The position numbers and the translations under genes were made by a program. A stretch of 64,000 nt of DNA from Microcebus murinus (lineage: Eukaryota; Chordata; Mammalia; Primates; Cheirogaleidae): assembly GCF_040939455.1 (NCBI RefSeq), contig NC_134109.1:38023501-38087500 (forward strand). The letters run 5' to 3'. The number at the start of each line of letters is the position of its first letter. Position 1 is the stretch's first letter. This document shows, in pieces, positions 24,446-36,260 of this stretch. A model generated the notes under the pieces. That model saw nothing but the letters and a program-made list of their open reading frames with translations, had not been told where the DNA came from and did not search any database.

Positions 24446-27400
24446 ATACATCATTTTATTATATTTCATTTGTACTTTGCAGATACTATGGGGTTTTTTC
24501 CTTATGGGTACATAATATTAATAGTTGAATATATTTATAGGGTTCATGTGATGTTTTAATATGGGGATACAATATAAATTAATCAAATCAGAGTAATTAA
24601 TCACCTTAGGCATTTATAATTTCTAACTGTTAGGGTATCCTTTAAAATAATTAAAAGAGTAGAATTAGAATGTTCCTGAGTGTTGATTATAGTCACTTTG
24701 TTGTGCTACCAAATATTGTTCATCTATCCAACTATATTTGTGTACCCATTAACCATCCCCACACCTCTGGTAACCACCATTCTACTCTGTCTCCATGAGA
24801 TAATTGTTTTTAATATTTAGCTCCCACATATGAGTAAGACCATGCAAGATTTGTCTTTCTGTGCTTGGCTTATTTCACTTAACATTATGTTCTCCAGTTC
24901 CATGCATGTTGTTAAAAATAGCAGGATTTCATTTTTGTGGATATATAATATTCCATTGTATATATGTACCACAGTTTCTTTATCCATTCATGGACACTTA
25001 GGTTGATTACAAATCTTGGCTATTGTGAATAGTGCTGCAATAAACATGGGAGAGCAGATATCTTTTTGATATACTGAATTCCCTTCTTTTGGATATATAT
25101 CAAGAAGTGGGATTGCTGGGTCAGGTGATAGTTCTATTTTGATTTTTGAGGAACCTCCATACTGTTCTCCATAGTGGTTGCACTAATTTACATTCCCACC
25201 AACAGTGTACAAGGTACCCTTTCTCCACATCTTTGCCAGCATTCATTATTACCTGTCTTTTTGATAAAAGCCATTTTAACTGAGGTGAGATGATGTTTCA
25301 TTGTAGTTTTGATTTACATTTCTCTTATGACTAATGATATACACTGCAGTTACAGCAATAGAGTACTCTGTATCTGTGTACTTACTGTTACAAGTGAGTT
25401 TTATACCTTCAGATGATATTTTTGTTATTCATTAATGTCCTTTTCTTTCATATTGAAGAACTCCTTCTAGCATTTCCTATAGGACAGGTCTGGTGTCGAT
25501 CAAATCCTTTAACTTTTGTTTGTCTAGGAAAGCCTTTATTTCTCCTTCAAGTTTGAAGAATATTTTTGAAGGCTATAATATTCTAGGGCTAAGTTTTTTT
25601 TCCTTCAGCACTTTACATATGTCATGCCTCTCTCTTCTGGCCTGTAAGGTTTCCACTGAGAAGTCTGCTGCCCCACCTATCAGAGCTCCTTCATATGGTA
25701 TTTTTCTTTTTGTTTGCTTCCCTTAGGACCTTTTTTATCCATGACTTTTGGAAGCTTGATTATTAAATGCCTTGAGGTAGTCTTGTTTGGGTTAAGTCTT
25801 CTTGGTGTTCTGTGACCTCTTATACTTGAATATTGATATCTTTCTGTAGACTTGGAAAGTTCTTTGTTATTACTTCTTCGAATAAACTTTCTACCTCAGT
25901 GTCTGAATCTCTCTCTCTCTCTCTCCCCCTCCCTCCTCAAGGTCAATAACTCTTAGATTTGCCCTTTTGAGGCCACTTTCTAGATCTTGTAGGCATGCTT
26001 CATTCTTATTTTTTTTTTTTTTTTTGGTCTTCTGTGTATTTTCAAATAGCCTATCTTCAAGCTAATTCTTCCTTCTGCTTGGTCAGTTCTGCTGTTGAGA
26101 CACTCTGATGCATTTCTCAGTTTATCAATTCAATTCTTAAGCACTAGAATTTCTTCTTTTTTTATTATCTCATTCTTTTTGTTAAATTTCTGATAGGCTT
26201 CTGAATTCCCTCTCTGTGTTTTCTTGAAGTTCATTGAGCTTCCTCAGAACAGCTATTTTGAATTCTTTGAAAGGTCGCCCATCTCCATCCAGGACTGGTC
26301 ACTGGTACCTTATGAAGTTCATTTGGTGAGGTCATGTTTCCCTGGGTATTCTTGATGCTTGTGGATGTTCATCAATGTGTGGGCATCGAAGATTTAGGTA
26401 TTTGTTTTAATTTCACAGCCTGGGCTTGTTTGAACCTATCCTTCTTGATATCTAGGCTTTCCAGATATTCAAGGGGAATTGAATGTTGTCGTCTAGGTCT
26501 TTGGTCACTACAGCCATATGAACACTGGGGTGTCCCAACCCCAATAATGCTGTGACTCTTGCAGACTCCTGGTGGTACTTCCTTGGTAGACTTTGGTAAG
26601 ATATAGCAGAATTCCCTGGATTACCAGGCAAAGCCTCTCACTCTCGTCTCTTATTCTCTGTGCTGGGCTGCTAGAGTTGAGGGAGCAGTGAAGTGAGCAC
26701 TCCCTTGTGGCCACAACAGCTAGGACTGTGCCAGGTCACACCTGAAGCCAGCCCAGTCTTGCCCTAAGCATGTGGTGACAACTGTCTGGCTCTCTCTGGC
26801 GTTTATTAAAATTCCAAGGGCCCTTTAGTCAGCAGGTAGTGAATCCTGCCAGGACTGGGTCCTTCCCTTCAGGGCAGCATATTTCCTTCTGGCCCAGGGT
26901 GGGTCCTTAAATGCCATCCAGGAACTAAGGCCTGGACTCCGGGGCTTCTGGAGTCCGCTTGGTGTTTTATTTTACTGTGGCTGAGCTTGTATCCAAGTTT
27001 CAAAACAAACTCACCCTGCACTGTACTGCCTGGAGTTGGAGGAGGGATGACACAGTCATTGACTTGGCAGTAGCTGCTGCTGTCCCACTGGGTCGGTCAC
27101 GTGCACCCCAATTCCACTGGCTCCAAGCCAGCACAGGTACAGAAATTGCCCAAGGACTAAAGCCTGTGTGTCCTGACTGCCTTACAAATTTATTCCAGCC
27201 CTAGGGCTACTTATTGTCAGCTAGTGGTAGCCTACCAAGAACTCTGGTTTCTACCCATGCGATAGAGGATTTCCGTCTGGCCAGGCTTATTTAAATGCTC
27301 CCTATGGGGTGCCAACAGGATTCTGCCCTGCACTGTGCTCCCCTAGGCCAGCGTGTCCCTGAGTTCCAATGCAGAGTCCCACTATCACTTCACCCTCCTG

Positions 27401-27982
27401 CCCCCAAGAATACAGATTCTCTCTCCATTTGGTGGGCTGGTGCAGCCCGGGGGAGGGGTAGCATAAGCCATGTAAGACTGTCTCTTCTACCCTCTTCAGT
27501 GTCTCTTTCCTGGTTAAACCAGGTATTGTGATCACTCATCGGATTTTTGGTTCTTCTGAAGGTGCTTCCTTGCATGGATGGTTGTTGAATTTGGTACGTG
27601 TATAGGGGAATGGAGAGATAATAGCTGGAGGTTTCTATTTGGCCATCTTGCTCTGCCCCCTCCAGAAAAGCAATACTGTGTTTTTTACAAATTGAAGGTT
27701 TGTGGCAACCCTGCATCGAGCAAGTCTGTCATCGCTACTTTTCCAACAGCATGTGCTCACTTTGTGTCTCTGTGTCAGCATTTTAGCAATAAACTATATT
27801 TTAATTAAGTTATATATATTGTTTTTAGACATATTGTACCCTTAATAGACTACAGTATCATATAAACATAACTTTTACATGCACTGGGAAACTAAAACAT
27901 ATGTGTGACTCACTTTATTGTGATATTTGCTTTATTGCAATAGTCTGGAACTGAACCACCCAGCACCTCCAAGGTATGCTTA
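24446..27982 (+). mobile_element. short Tigger1 derivative split by an L1
   Basis: Left end: 24446-24490 ('catcattttattatatttca', 'tttgcagatactatg'). The remainder is at 27669-27982 ('gttttttacaaattgaaggt' to 'ctccaaggtatgct'). Together they make a roughly 360-bp internally deleted Tigger1: the 5' and 3' noncoding ends are joined at a CATTTT word near 27778-27784 with the whole transposase missing. The L1 at 24491-27668 sits in its left end. Confidence 0.85.
24491..27668 (-). mobile_element. L1 with 5'UTR, ORF1 region and 3' end but no ORF2 body
   Basis: Read on the minus strand, the element begins at about 27660 with a typical L1 start (gggcagagcaagatggcc). It runs through a roughly 1.3-kb 5'UTR and a decayed ORF1 region (about 26330 to 25480), then jumps at about 25345 straight to the last part of ORF2 ('gagaaatgtaaatcaaaac'), then a 3'UTR ending in a short T-run at 24493. 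Both termini are present and lie between two versions of a short Tigger segment: gcagatactatg at 24479-24490 and agcaatactgtg at 27669-27680. This suggests one insertion. Most of ORF2 (endonuclease and reverse transcriptase) is absent. It could be a half-L1-like element, a spliced-RNA insertion, or a later deletion. Confidence 0.8.
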
Positions 27983-28029
27983 TATACGAATTCTATCAAA
28001 GTTAAAAGCATCTGTGAGTCAATCATACT

Positions 28030-28280
28030 AATATTGCCACAGTTAAGACTTATGTGCATTACAATGTTTATATTTTTATCAAAAAAATTGTTTTTGTATA
28101 TTTGGTAACTTAATTTTGCAAATTGTTTTATAAGCTTTTTTCACTTAACATATCCTAGACATTCTATGTCCATAGAAATAAATAGACAACACTTCTACTG
28201 ACTTCAAAATAGTCCACTGCATACATACAAAATAATTTATTCAGATGCTTTCCCAGCTTCTGAGCAGTGTTGTACTGTAT
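28030..28280 (-). repeat. possible L1M 3'UTR fragment
   Basis: 'ttcacttaacatatcctaga' and 'aaaatagtccactgcataca' resemble a reversed L1MC-type 3'UTR. The match is weak. Confidence 0.35.
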
Positions 28281-28949
28281 TGCATCAAGAATCCCAGTCT
28301 CTGATCACCACTGTCTATATTTCTAGTTCATTCCTTCCAGAACTCCAACTCCAGCGACCCCTGATTTTTCCTGGTCCTACATTCCATCAATCCCTACCAC
28401 CTTTTTCACTGTCCCTCACCATCCTCGTGATTTGCTTCCTCCTTTCCCCAGCTTAAAATGCCACTGTCAGTCTCTGTACACCTCATTTGAATACTCCCTA
28501 AACTCCTGCATCTTCCAAAAGTATTAAACCTACTTAGTAAAACCACACCCTGAAAATCCAACTCTGCCAACATTGCTTATATTGATGCAGTTGAACAAGG
28601 CTGGAGATAAATACTCTATGAGCTGAATGGCCTCACTTGAAAGTCGTGGCCACGAGACTCGGGTGGATCCTCGAGGTGGTGCAGCAATCTTTCTACATTT
28701 CCACAGTCCACCCTCTCCCACTCCCCTGGCCTAGTGCCTCTCAGACTCTCTGTTGTGAAAGACTAGATGTTTTTATTTCCAGTCCATCGTAGACCAATGC
28801 ACTAGGTACACTTTTATAAAATCCTAACAATGTTACAGTCACGCCAAGTGCCATAAAAGTTTCTAAATGCTCACTCTCACTTTCTGTACTCATCTCCTCG
28901 CTGGCCAGTAACCAAGGGCGCACGAAGCAGCTACTCCATGTACTGCAAT
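28281..28949. other. no feature recognised
   Basis: Pyrimidine-leaning plus strand that may be further L2 5' sequence, but it is too diverged to assign. Confidence 0.35.
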
Positions 28950-29449
28950 TCTAGATGACACTTTCATACTTCCTCCCTCTTATTACTCTCAGTTGATAAC
29001 CTTGCTTCCTCTTTCTCTGGGAAGGAATAAAAGAAGAGCGGACCAACCTTCCATATACTCTTTCTCCCCCTTTACTACAAACCGTTCATGTTCCCACCTT
29101 AGGCCAAACCCTCCATTTATGGACTGGATTCCAACTCTTATCTACTCAAGGACACTGTTCCAACAATTCCTTTTTTTCTCTGGCATCAAAGATATTTCCC
29201 TTTCTACTGAGTCGTTCCCATCAGTATACATGCTATTATTTCTCCTGTCTTACAAAAGAATAAATTTCTCTTGATCCCATGTCCCCCCTCCCCAGCCTCT
29301 GTACCCCACTCTCTTTTAGTGCTACCTATACACGTTCCCAGGTCCACTCCCTTCCTTAACTGACTCCAATCACGCTTGCCCCACTAAATTGCCCCATTAA
29401 ATTGCTTTATCAGGGTCACCAACACCCACTTTGTATAATCTGGCTGTCA

Positions 29450-30108
29450 ACTGTCAGTCTTGGAAGCAGGCTCTCTCAGTGGTCCACACCATGTTCCCTG
29501 GGCCCACCTCTGATTTCAGCCGCAGCTGCAGACAGCTCTGTGCTCACAACAGCATTCCTTAACAGGCACCACCTGACCCCTCTCTGCTTTCTGCCTCAAG
29601 GCTCTCTCCCACGGGAGCCTGCAGTGCACAGAAGTAAAGGGGAGAAAACCCTTGACCAAGGGGGACCCAGATACATGTCCCAGCTTCCCATTGTTCAAGC
29701 AGACAATTCTGATGGGCATCCTGCATCCTTCTTAGATGTCTGAGCGGAGTAGACTCTCTGGAGCAGGCGTCCTCAAGCCCGTGGGCCACACGCGGGTGGT
29801 TTTGCCCGTTTGCTTTTTTACTTCAAAATAAGATATGTGCAGTGTGCATAGGAATCTGTTCATAGTTTTTGTTAAACTATAGTCCTGCCCTCCAACGATC
29901 TGAAGGGCAGTGAACTGCCCCCCCCCATTTAAAAAGTTTGAGGACCTCTGCCCTAGGGCAACCACTTCATTAAGACACTCGTATTTGGCTTTCCTCCTCT
30001 GCTGTCTCACCTCCCTACTCTCATTCCTGTTCCTGGAATCACCTCTGAAATAAACACCTGTACCTAAAACCTTGTCCACAGTCTCTGCCTCAGAAGAACT
30101 CAAACTAA
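29450..30108 (+). repeat. solo ERV-type LTR inside L2
   Basis: L2 sequence breaks off at about 29450 and resumes at about 30110 with 'aactctttctctaacttatc'. The insert ends with a polyadenylation-like AATAAA at about 30048 and 'gaactcaaactaaggca', the pattern of an LTR 3' end. Family not identified. It contains the hAT at 29764-29950. Confidence 0.6.
29764..29950 (-). mobile_element. non-autonomous hAT transposon, copy C (different core)
   Basis: On the minus strand it starts CAGAGGTCCTCAAACTTTTT and ends in the complement of CAGGCGTCCTCAA, the same ends as copies A and B. It also shares the next 40 or so bases (GGGCAGTTCACTG, GTTGGAGGGC). The middle, however, is a different AT-rich sequence ('tatgcacactgcacatatct'). 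Flanking 8-mers ctctggag and ccctaggg agree at 5 of 8 and fit the usual hAT target nTCTAGAn. Confidence 0.8.
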
Positions 30109-31105
30109 GGCAACTCTTTCTCTAACTTATCAACCACATTTGACATGGTCGATTGTCCTCCTTTTTGAAACAGGCTGTTCTTGGCCTCTAGGATATTAAC
30201 TGCTGTGCTTTTCCTCCTATCTCACTGATGGTTCCTTTTCACTCAGCTAGTTCCTCCTCCCTGACTTCTGGGCCACTCCTCTTCCAAGCCTATGCTTACT
30301 CCTTCAGTGACGTCAAATGGTGGCATTAAATGTCACCCAAATGCTGATGATTCCCGTATTTCTATATCGAGCCCAGATCTTTTTCCCCTGAACTCCAGAC
30401 TCAAACACCCAACTGCTTACTCAATATCTCCACTACAATGTTTAATAGACACCTCAGACTTGGTGTTCCTAAAATAAATTTCTGATCTCCACCCCTACCC
30501 TTCACCTGCCCAAATTCAATCCTTTCAGTGTCTCTCCCTCTATGTTCATGGCATCTCCCACCTTCCAGTTGCTCTGGGATACAACCTTAGTATGATCTTC
30601 AGGATCTTTTGCTCATACTCCATATTCGATCTATCTACAGATCCTGTCAGTTCTATCCTCAAAAATTCATGTGCATATGTATAAAATTGTGTATGTGTAA
30701 AATATGACATGAGAGATGAGCATGCGTATCTCCAAAATCTGAGTAGTCTCGCCGTTTCCACGGCTACTCCCCTGCCACCATCACCTTCTGTCTACATTCT
30801 ACCTACTGGGTGCCACCCTTCACCCACCTTGAGTCTATTGTCAAAGCAGCAGCCAGAGCAATCCTGTTAAAGTGTGTGCTCGATCACATTACTTCCGTTG
30901 TCAAAATCCTTCATAGCTTTAGATCTCATGCAAAATACAATCCAAAGACTTCAGACTAGCTTTCGTGGCCCATCCCATCTGCTCCCCCTCACACCTCTAC
31001 CTTTCTTTTCCTTCCCCTCTCCCCTTCACGCCCTCTGCTCCAGGTACACCAGCCTCCTTGTCATGCCACGTTCCTGGCTCCTCCTTTTCATGTGCCTTCA
31101 TGGAC

Positions 31106-31413
31106 TTTAGGGCTAACATTTGAGTGGGAGATGTAAAGTGCATGTGTTAATTTGAAATGTTAGTTGTGAGAGTTTTTTCGGCTCTGTCAATTTTAGATTC
31201 ATTCAAACCACTCAAGTTTATTGCAAAAAGGCTGGACTCGTTTCTGTGGGGTCTGTTGGATTCTGCTCCCAAAACACAAAGTAGAAAAATGTTGCCTGGG
31301 TATGATAATTGATAAATAAATAAATAACAACATAATTACCACTCTACTCCTAGGGTAAATTATTTTCATAATGATTTCTAATAGCTTAATAATCATCCTA
31401 ATATATACACATA
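31106..31413. other. no feature recognised
   Basis: AT-rich spacer with a short TAAA repeat at about 31312-31327. Confidence 0.45.
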
Positions 31414-31773
31414 CAGTCTCTGATTTACAATGGTTCAACATACAATCGTCAGCTTTACAATAATGCAAAAGTAATATATATTCAGTACAAACCGTAGTTA
31501 GATTACTCATGTAACCATTCAGTTTTTCATTTTCAGTACACTATTCAATAAATTACACAAGATATTCAACACTTGATTATAAAACAAACTTTGTGTTAAA
31601 TGATTTTGCCCAACTGTATGCTAATGTAAGTGTTCTGAGCATGTTTACAGTAAGCTAGGCTAAGCTTTGATGTTCAGTAAGCTATGTATATTAAATGCAT
31701 TTTTAATTACAATATTCTCAACTTACGATAGGTTTATCAGGATATACCCCTATTGTAAGTCCAGAAGCATCTG
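31414..31773 (+). mobile_element. MER2 (TcMar-Tigger) element
   Basis: 360 bp, flanked by TA at 31412-31413 and 31774-31775. It starts CAGTCTCTGATTTACAATGG and ends AGCATCTG. Interior words 'attcaataaattacacaaga', 'tgattttgcccaactgtatg' and 'gtaagctaggctaagctttg' match MER2. Complete and non-coding. Confidence 0.9.
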
Positions 31774-32549
31774 TATACGACTGTAGTTCCATACAAAATT
31801 ATAGTCTGATTAATCCACCAATAGGTATAAAATAAGCTTTAACCTTTTGTAGGAAATTAACTTGGACTCAGCATTGAATAGAGTCTGGCAATGCCAACAT
31901 GCTCTCTATCTGTGTCACCTCTTGACTTGAAGGACTTTGTTTTTGATTTGCAGTTAAAGAATTATACAAAAAGAAAAGCTTTCTGGACACCAAGCTAGCA
32001 ATCAATAAATTTACCCAGGTCCTTGCAGATAAAGCACTCATATAACATTGCTTCCCCCATTTCCCATAAAAGCAAGTGCGATGAGGGAAAAATCCAAAGT
32101 GCTAGGTATGCCATGGGCTATGCAAGTGGGGAAAAAAATAACAGGCAATGATTTGTTTTATAAACTTTAGGTAAGCGTGAAGAAAATCACTGCAGAAAAC
32201 TGCTTCTCTGTACAAGTGTATGTACGCTTGTGTACACATGACAAAATAACCATGAGTGGTGCGCGTGCTTCTAGTAAGGCAATCAAATTTGGATTCCTCT
32301 CTTTCCTCACTTTGCTAAATTGGCCAAAGGAGCACAAGGAAACCAGTTTTCTCCCTAAACAAATCCACAGGAGAAACTCCAAGATGGGCTGACTTGCTGG
32401 GTTGGCAAACCAAAGCAGTGACGTTGTAACCAATGAGCAAGGGGGAAAAGGAAAGGCGCAAGCATAAGCCCATTTCTCACTGGTGTAATAATGACAAAAG
32501 CATCCCCAAAAGAGGTATAGGCTTTTCCTCCTAAGCCTATAAATATGCT
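31774..32549. other. no feature recognised
   Basis: No nameable repeat. A 147-codon open frame on the minus strand (32167-32610) has no recognisable domain and no upstream support. Confidence 0.45.
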
Positions 32550-34335
32550 CAAGTCTTCCCTTCTTAAGCATAATAAAACCTCTTATTGGAATATTAAGCT
32601 GCCCTCTCATCTTCTGACCTTCTCCTACAAATTTCTTGACAGCACAGCCTGTGTTCGCAAGCTCTCCCTCTTCCTCTCCCTTTATGCCTTAGTCACCATA
32701 ATCCAGCTGCCCGGCTCCCTTTCTACTGCTCAGCTAAAACTGACTTGGGAGTCACCAACCACCTTGTCACTGCTGCTCTGAAGATCTCTGTTCACTCCTT
32801 ACCCTTCTGGGTCTGTTTTATGACATTAAAATGGTCTTCCTTTTCCTTCTGTGACTGCATTCTTTCCAGGTTTTGCTCCTAACTCTGGCTATTCATTCCT
32901 CATCTTGTTGGTGATGCTCTCATTATCTACCTACTGATAAACATTTCTATCCACCCAGCTTTGGCCTTAACTCTCTAACTCTACTCACTCTCCCTGAGTG
33001 ATCTTACTGACTGTTGGCTTCTCTGAAGCCTATTCACCGGTCTCCCAAATCTAAAGCAACTAACTCTCACCCAAGCTCTGGACTCATGTTTCCAATAGCC
33101 AACCTTGCCTCTCTATCTGCAAGTCCCACATTCGTCTTAAAGGGGCCCCCAATAACTCACTGTCTTGGCTTCCAAATCTGCTTCTCCTTCTTACCTTCGG
33201 TCTCAAACATGATTTTCATCCAACCAGTTGTCTAAACTTGAAAACTCTATAATCTTTTATTTCTTCCTCACCCCCCTATATCTAAGATATATAAGTCCCA
33301 GAATCTGTCTCCAAAATGTCTCATATCCATACATTGCCTGAGTTCAGCCCCTAAACACCTCTTGGTTGGCCCAGTCCAGTAACTGCCAATTCATCTCTCC
33401 TCCTTTCCATTTCCCTCCTCCTCTGCCTCTCCACTCCCTCCACCCAAGTTAATGACAGTTTCTTGATCAGGAGAGGGAAAATATATGAATACAATCAGCC
33501 CTAAGGGGATGGCACACTTCCCTAAGTAATCTTATGGGAATACAATGCAACAAAAAATAGACTGGGATTTGCTGGCCTAAAAAATAAATTAAAAGTTGGT
33601 TAGTATAGTAAATGAAGTCCTCTGTGATTAGGCTCCAACCCAGCTCACCTCTACTCACTTCCCAAGGTAATTACTACACGCGCACCACACTGAGCCACAA
33701 AGCATTCCCAGAATCACCTATGCTTGTGCTCATGCAGCTCTCACTGCCTGAATGTACCGGGCCTCACTCTCTTCCCACCAAGCAGATGCTTTCTCATGTT
33801 TCCAGGCCCAGCTCAAATGTCATCTCCTGACCTACAACTCCTCCTGGAGTTATTGTTGCTTCTGTCTCGGCAGTTTTATGCTGCTACAACAAAGTACCAC
33901 AGACTGGGTAGTTTATAAAAAATGGAAATGTATTTCTCATAGTTCTGGAGGCTGGGAAGTCCAAGATCAAGGCACCAGCATCTGGTGAGGGCCTTCTTGC
34001 TGTGACCTCAGATGGCAGAAGAACAACAGAGAGCAAATATATTCCTAAAAGCCCTTCTTATAGTGCCATTGATCCATTCATGAGGGCAGAGCCCTCACGA
34101 CCTGAACACCTCCCATGAGCGCCACCTCCCAACACTGCTGCATGGAGATTAAGTTTCCAACGCATGAATTTTTGGGGGACACATTCAGACCACAGCAACA
34201 TACTTCAGCACTTCTACAGAACTCTGGATATACCCCTCTCCTCTCTTAGTACCCAATTACCATTATGTAATTGTGACTTTGAGGTCATTTTCATACTGCA
34301 AGTAGACTATGGTAGAAAGTCAATAAACAAACACC
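32550..34335 (+). repeat. L2 LINE, second copy, interrupted
   Basis: Diverged L2 text: 'tctcccttcctctccc'-like pyrimidine-rich coding remains, 'cttaccttcggtctcaaaca', 'cagctcaaatgtcatctcct' (33810) and 'gtcaataaacaaacacc' (34318). A MaLR LTR sits at 33865-34200. A non-L2 stretch at 33475-33600 is unassigned. Confidence 0.6.
33865..34200 (-). repeat. MaLR LTR (MST/THE1 type), solo
   Basis: Reverse MST-like LTR: 'aacaaagtaccacagactgg', 'catagttctggaggctggga', 'gagggcagagccctcacgac', 'acgcatgaatttttggggga'. No internal retroviral sequence is attached. Confidence 0.85.
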
Positions 34336-36190
34336 CTTTCAACTGCTAGGACTGGCCCAAGTAAAGAGATGACCTTGCCCTGCAGATGCCTTAGGCCTCT
34401 TGCCTACACCAAACACAATGAAGCAGGATAATTTATTTAGATGTTAATTTGTGCTTTATTCCTGCTGCTATTGGTACTATCAGCATGTTTCCTTTTCCCG
34501 CCAAAAAAGACAGACATCTTTACATTCGGAGTAAGACAGACCACTTTACATCTGGACTCCTTAACAAGAGTCACACTCCATTTTTAATGGTTTTATCTGT
34601 TGCAGGGTCATAAATTGAAGTTTCAAGGTACTGAACAAAAGTTCCCAGCCAGAAGGCAGTCTGTGAAAGAGAGCCTATGCCAAAAGGGAAAGGACATGGA
34701 TATTCCTAAAGATCAGGGAAGGAATGAGTTTGAGGGGTTGTGTTTTGTTGGAAACCCAGACTCCATTGCTACCTGTGCCTTTTCTACTCCAAAAAGCCTA
34801 CAGTGGATGGACACTACCCATTGCCTCCCAGAGTGGTCAGTGGTGTGAACAGCTAGGAGGGTCAATGGACAGCCTAGACGCTGGGGACGCAGCCCTCAGC
34901 AGCAGCGTAGAGGAATGTCCAATGGGCATGACGGAGCCAACTGGGAGAGTGGACTGGGCACCACCCCAAATTTACGGTGCCACGTTAGCCTGGGCTTCTT
35001 GTATTACCCCATGAAGTGGGACAGGGTGCCTCAGTAATGATTGAGATTAGACTTTTCCTCCAGTCAGGCAGTCAGTTCCATTTAATTTAGAGAAATAAAG
35101 GAATGTGACCTAAAATAGAATTATGACTTAAAATTAATACCTACTACATAATGCTCACTCAGGTCCCCAGGAAAATTATAGAAAAACCTTGAAAGAGCTC
35201 TGGGACATAACACTGCCCTGTTCTTACTTTGAATACCCATTATCTAATGCCAAGATGATATTACACAGGCAATGAAATTTCTTGTACATATATTTCTGTT
35301 TAAAGCTATTGGAAAGGCTTCTTTTGGTACGTGCTACAATATATCTGTTCAAATTACATTATTTAAAAAAAAAAAAAAAAGCCAAAGGCAGAAACAGTCC
35401 AGCGTGACCAATTCCAGTTTTGCTGGATACTGGCACAGAGCAAGGAAGCTGACATCTGGGGAAGTGCAGTTCTCAAGTATGGCCACAAGGTGGCAGGGTG
35501 ACTCTGCACACCAGACATAGCCTCACTGTCACTGTTCTGAAAGCTACTGTTCGTTAGAGAATCTGGGTGACACTTAATACAGAACAGTTGGAAAACCTGT
35601 TTCTAGAGAGCTTTCATAATGAGTGACTGATTCCCACGTTATTAATGTACGGTTTTCTAGAGAAAGACCCTCCGACAGTCTTAGTGAGGCCTGAGCTGCT
35701 TTGAGATACTGAGTCCCTGACTCGAAGCTCAGCCTCCCACGTTCGGTGGAGGATCCATGGAATTCTATTAGGATCGACACCTGTGATGAGGCCTGGCCCT
35801 GTTCACCTGCGCAAAGTTACCACAGTATGGGGGTCTAATTTGAAACTTCCTCCATCTCAAGTTCATGACAGACTCTTCGAACAGGAAGAAAGGAGAAGAC
35901 AAGCTCAGTGTCTAACATTTCATCAAATGCAGGCTCGACTGCATTTGGGACAGGAGTAGCCTTCCTATCTTCAAATCACTTCCCTTGCTCCTGTCAGTAA
36001 GGGTTAGTGAACCTTCTGCAGGGGAGGTAGGGGAAATTGGAAAATCCACAGACAACCAGAAAATTACCGTGAATTCATGAGACAAAATAAAAACCTAATT
36101 GGATATTAACTTGAGAACACACATGAAAAGAATGTATTAAAAGAAGTTTAGAAAATCCTAATGAGAAATTCAGACCGACATAAATAAATG
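34336..36190. other. unassigned single-copy-like stretch
   Basis: One of the longer blocks without a nameable repeat. It has a run of about 16 A at 35366-35381. Small open frames at 34600-35014 have no recognisable domain. It contains the CTCF-like motif at 35483-35495. Confidence 0.45.
35483..35495 (+). promoter_or_regulatory. putative CTCF motif
   Basis: ccacaaggtggca agrees with the CTCF core CCASYAGRKGGCR at 12 of 13 positions (mismatch at Y). It lies outside recognised repeats. Sequence evidence only; occupancy is unknown. Confidence 0.35.
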
Positions 36191-36196
36191 TATGTA

Positions 36197-36259
<63 letters not shown>
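36191..36259. repeat. (TG)n(TA)n compound microsatellite
   Basis: About 12 TG units run straight into more than 20 perfect TA units, preceded by tatgtatg. The perfect TA block is prone to length change and cruciform formation. Confidence 0.97.

Positions 36260-36260
<1 letters not shown>

Larger units (their letters stand above)
28950..31105 (+). repeat. L2 LINE, reverse-transcriptase region, interrupted
   Basis: L2 ORF2 order is visible: 'ggtcaccaacacccac', 'catttgacatggtcgattgt', 'caaatgctgatgattccc', 'gaactccagactcaaacacc', 'gcagcagccagagcaatcct', 'gcaaaatacaatccaaagac'. The copy is long for L2 but has no open frame. It is interrupted by an LTR (29450-30108), itself interrupted by a hAT. 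Confidence 0.85.
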
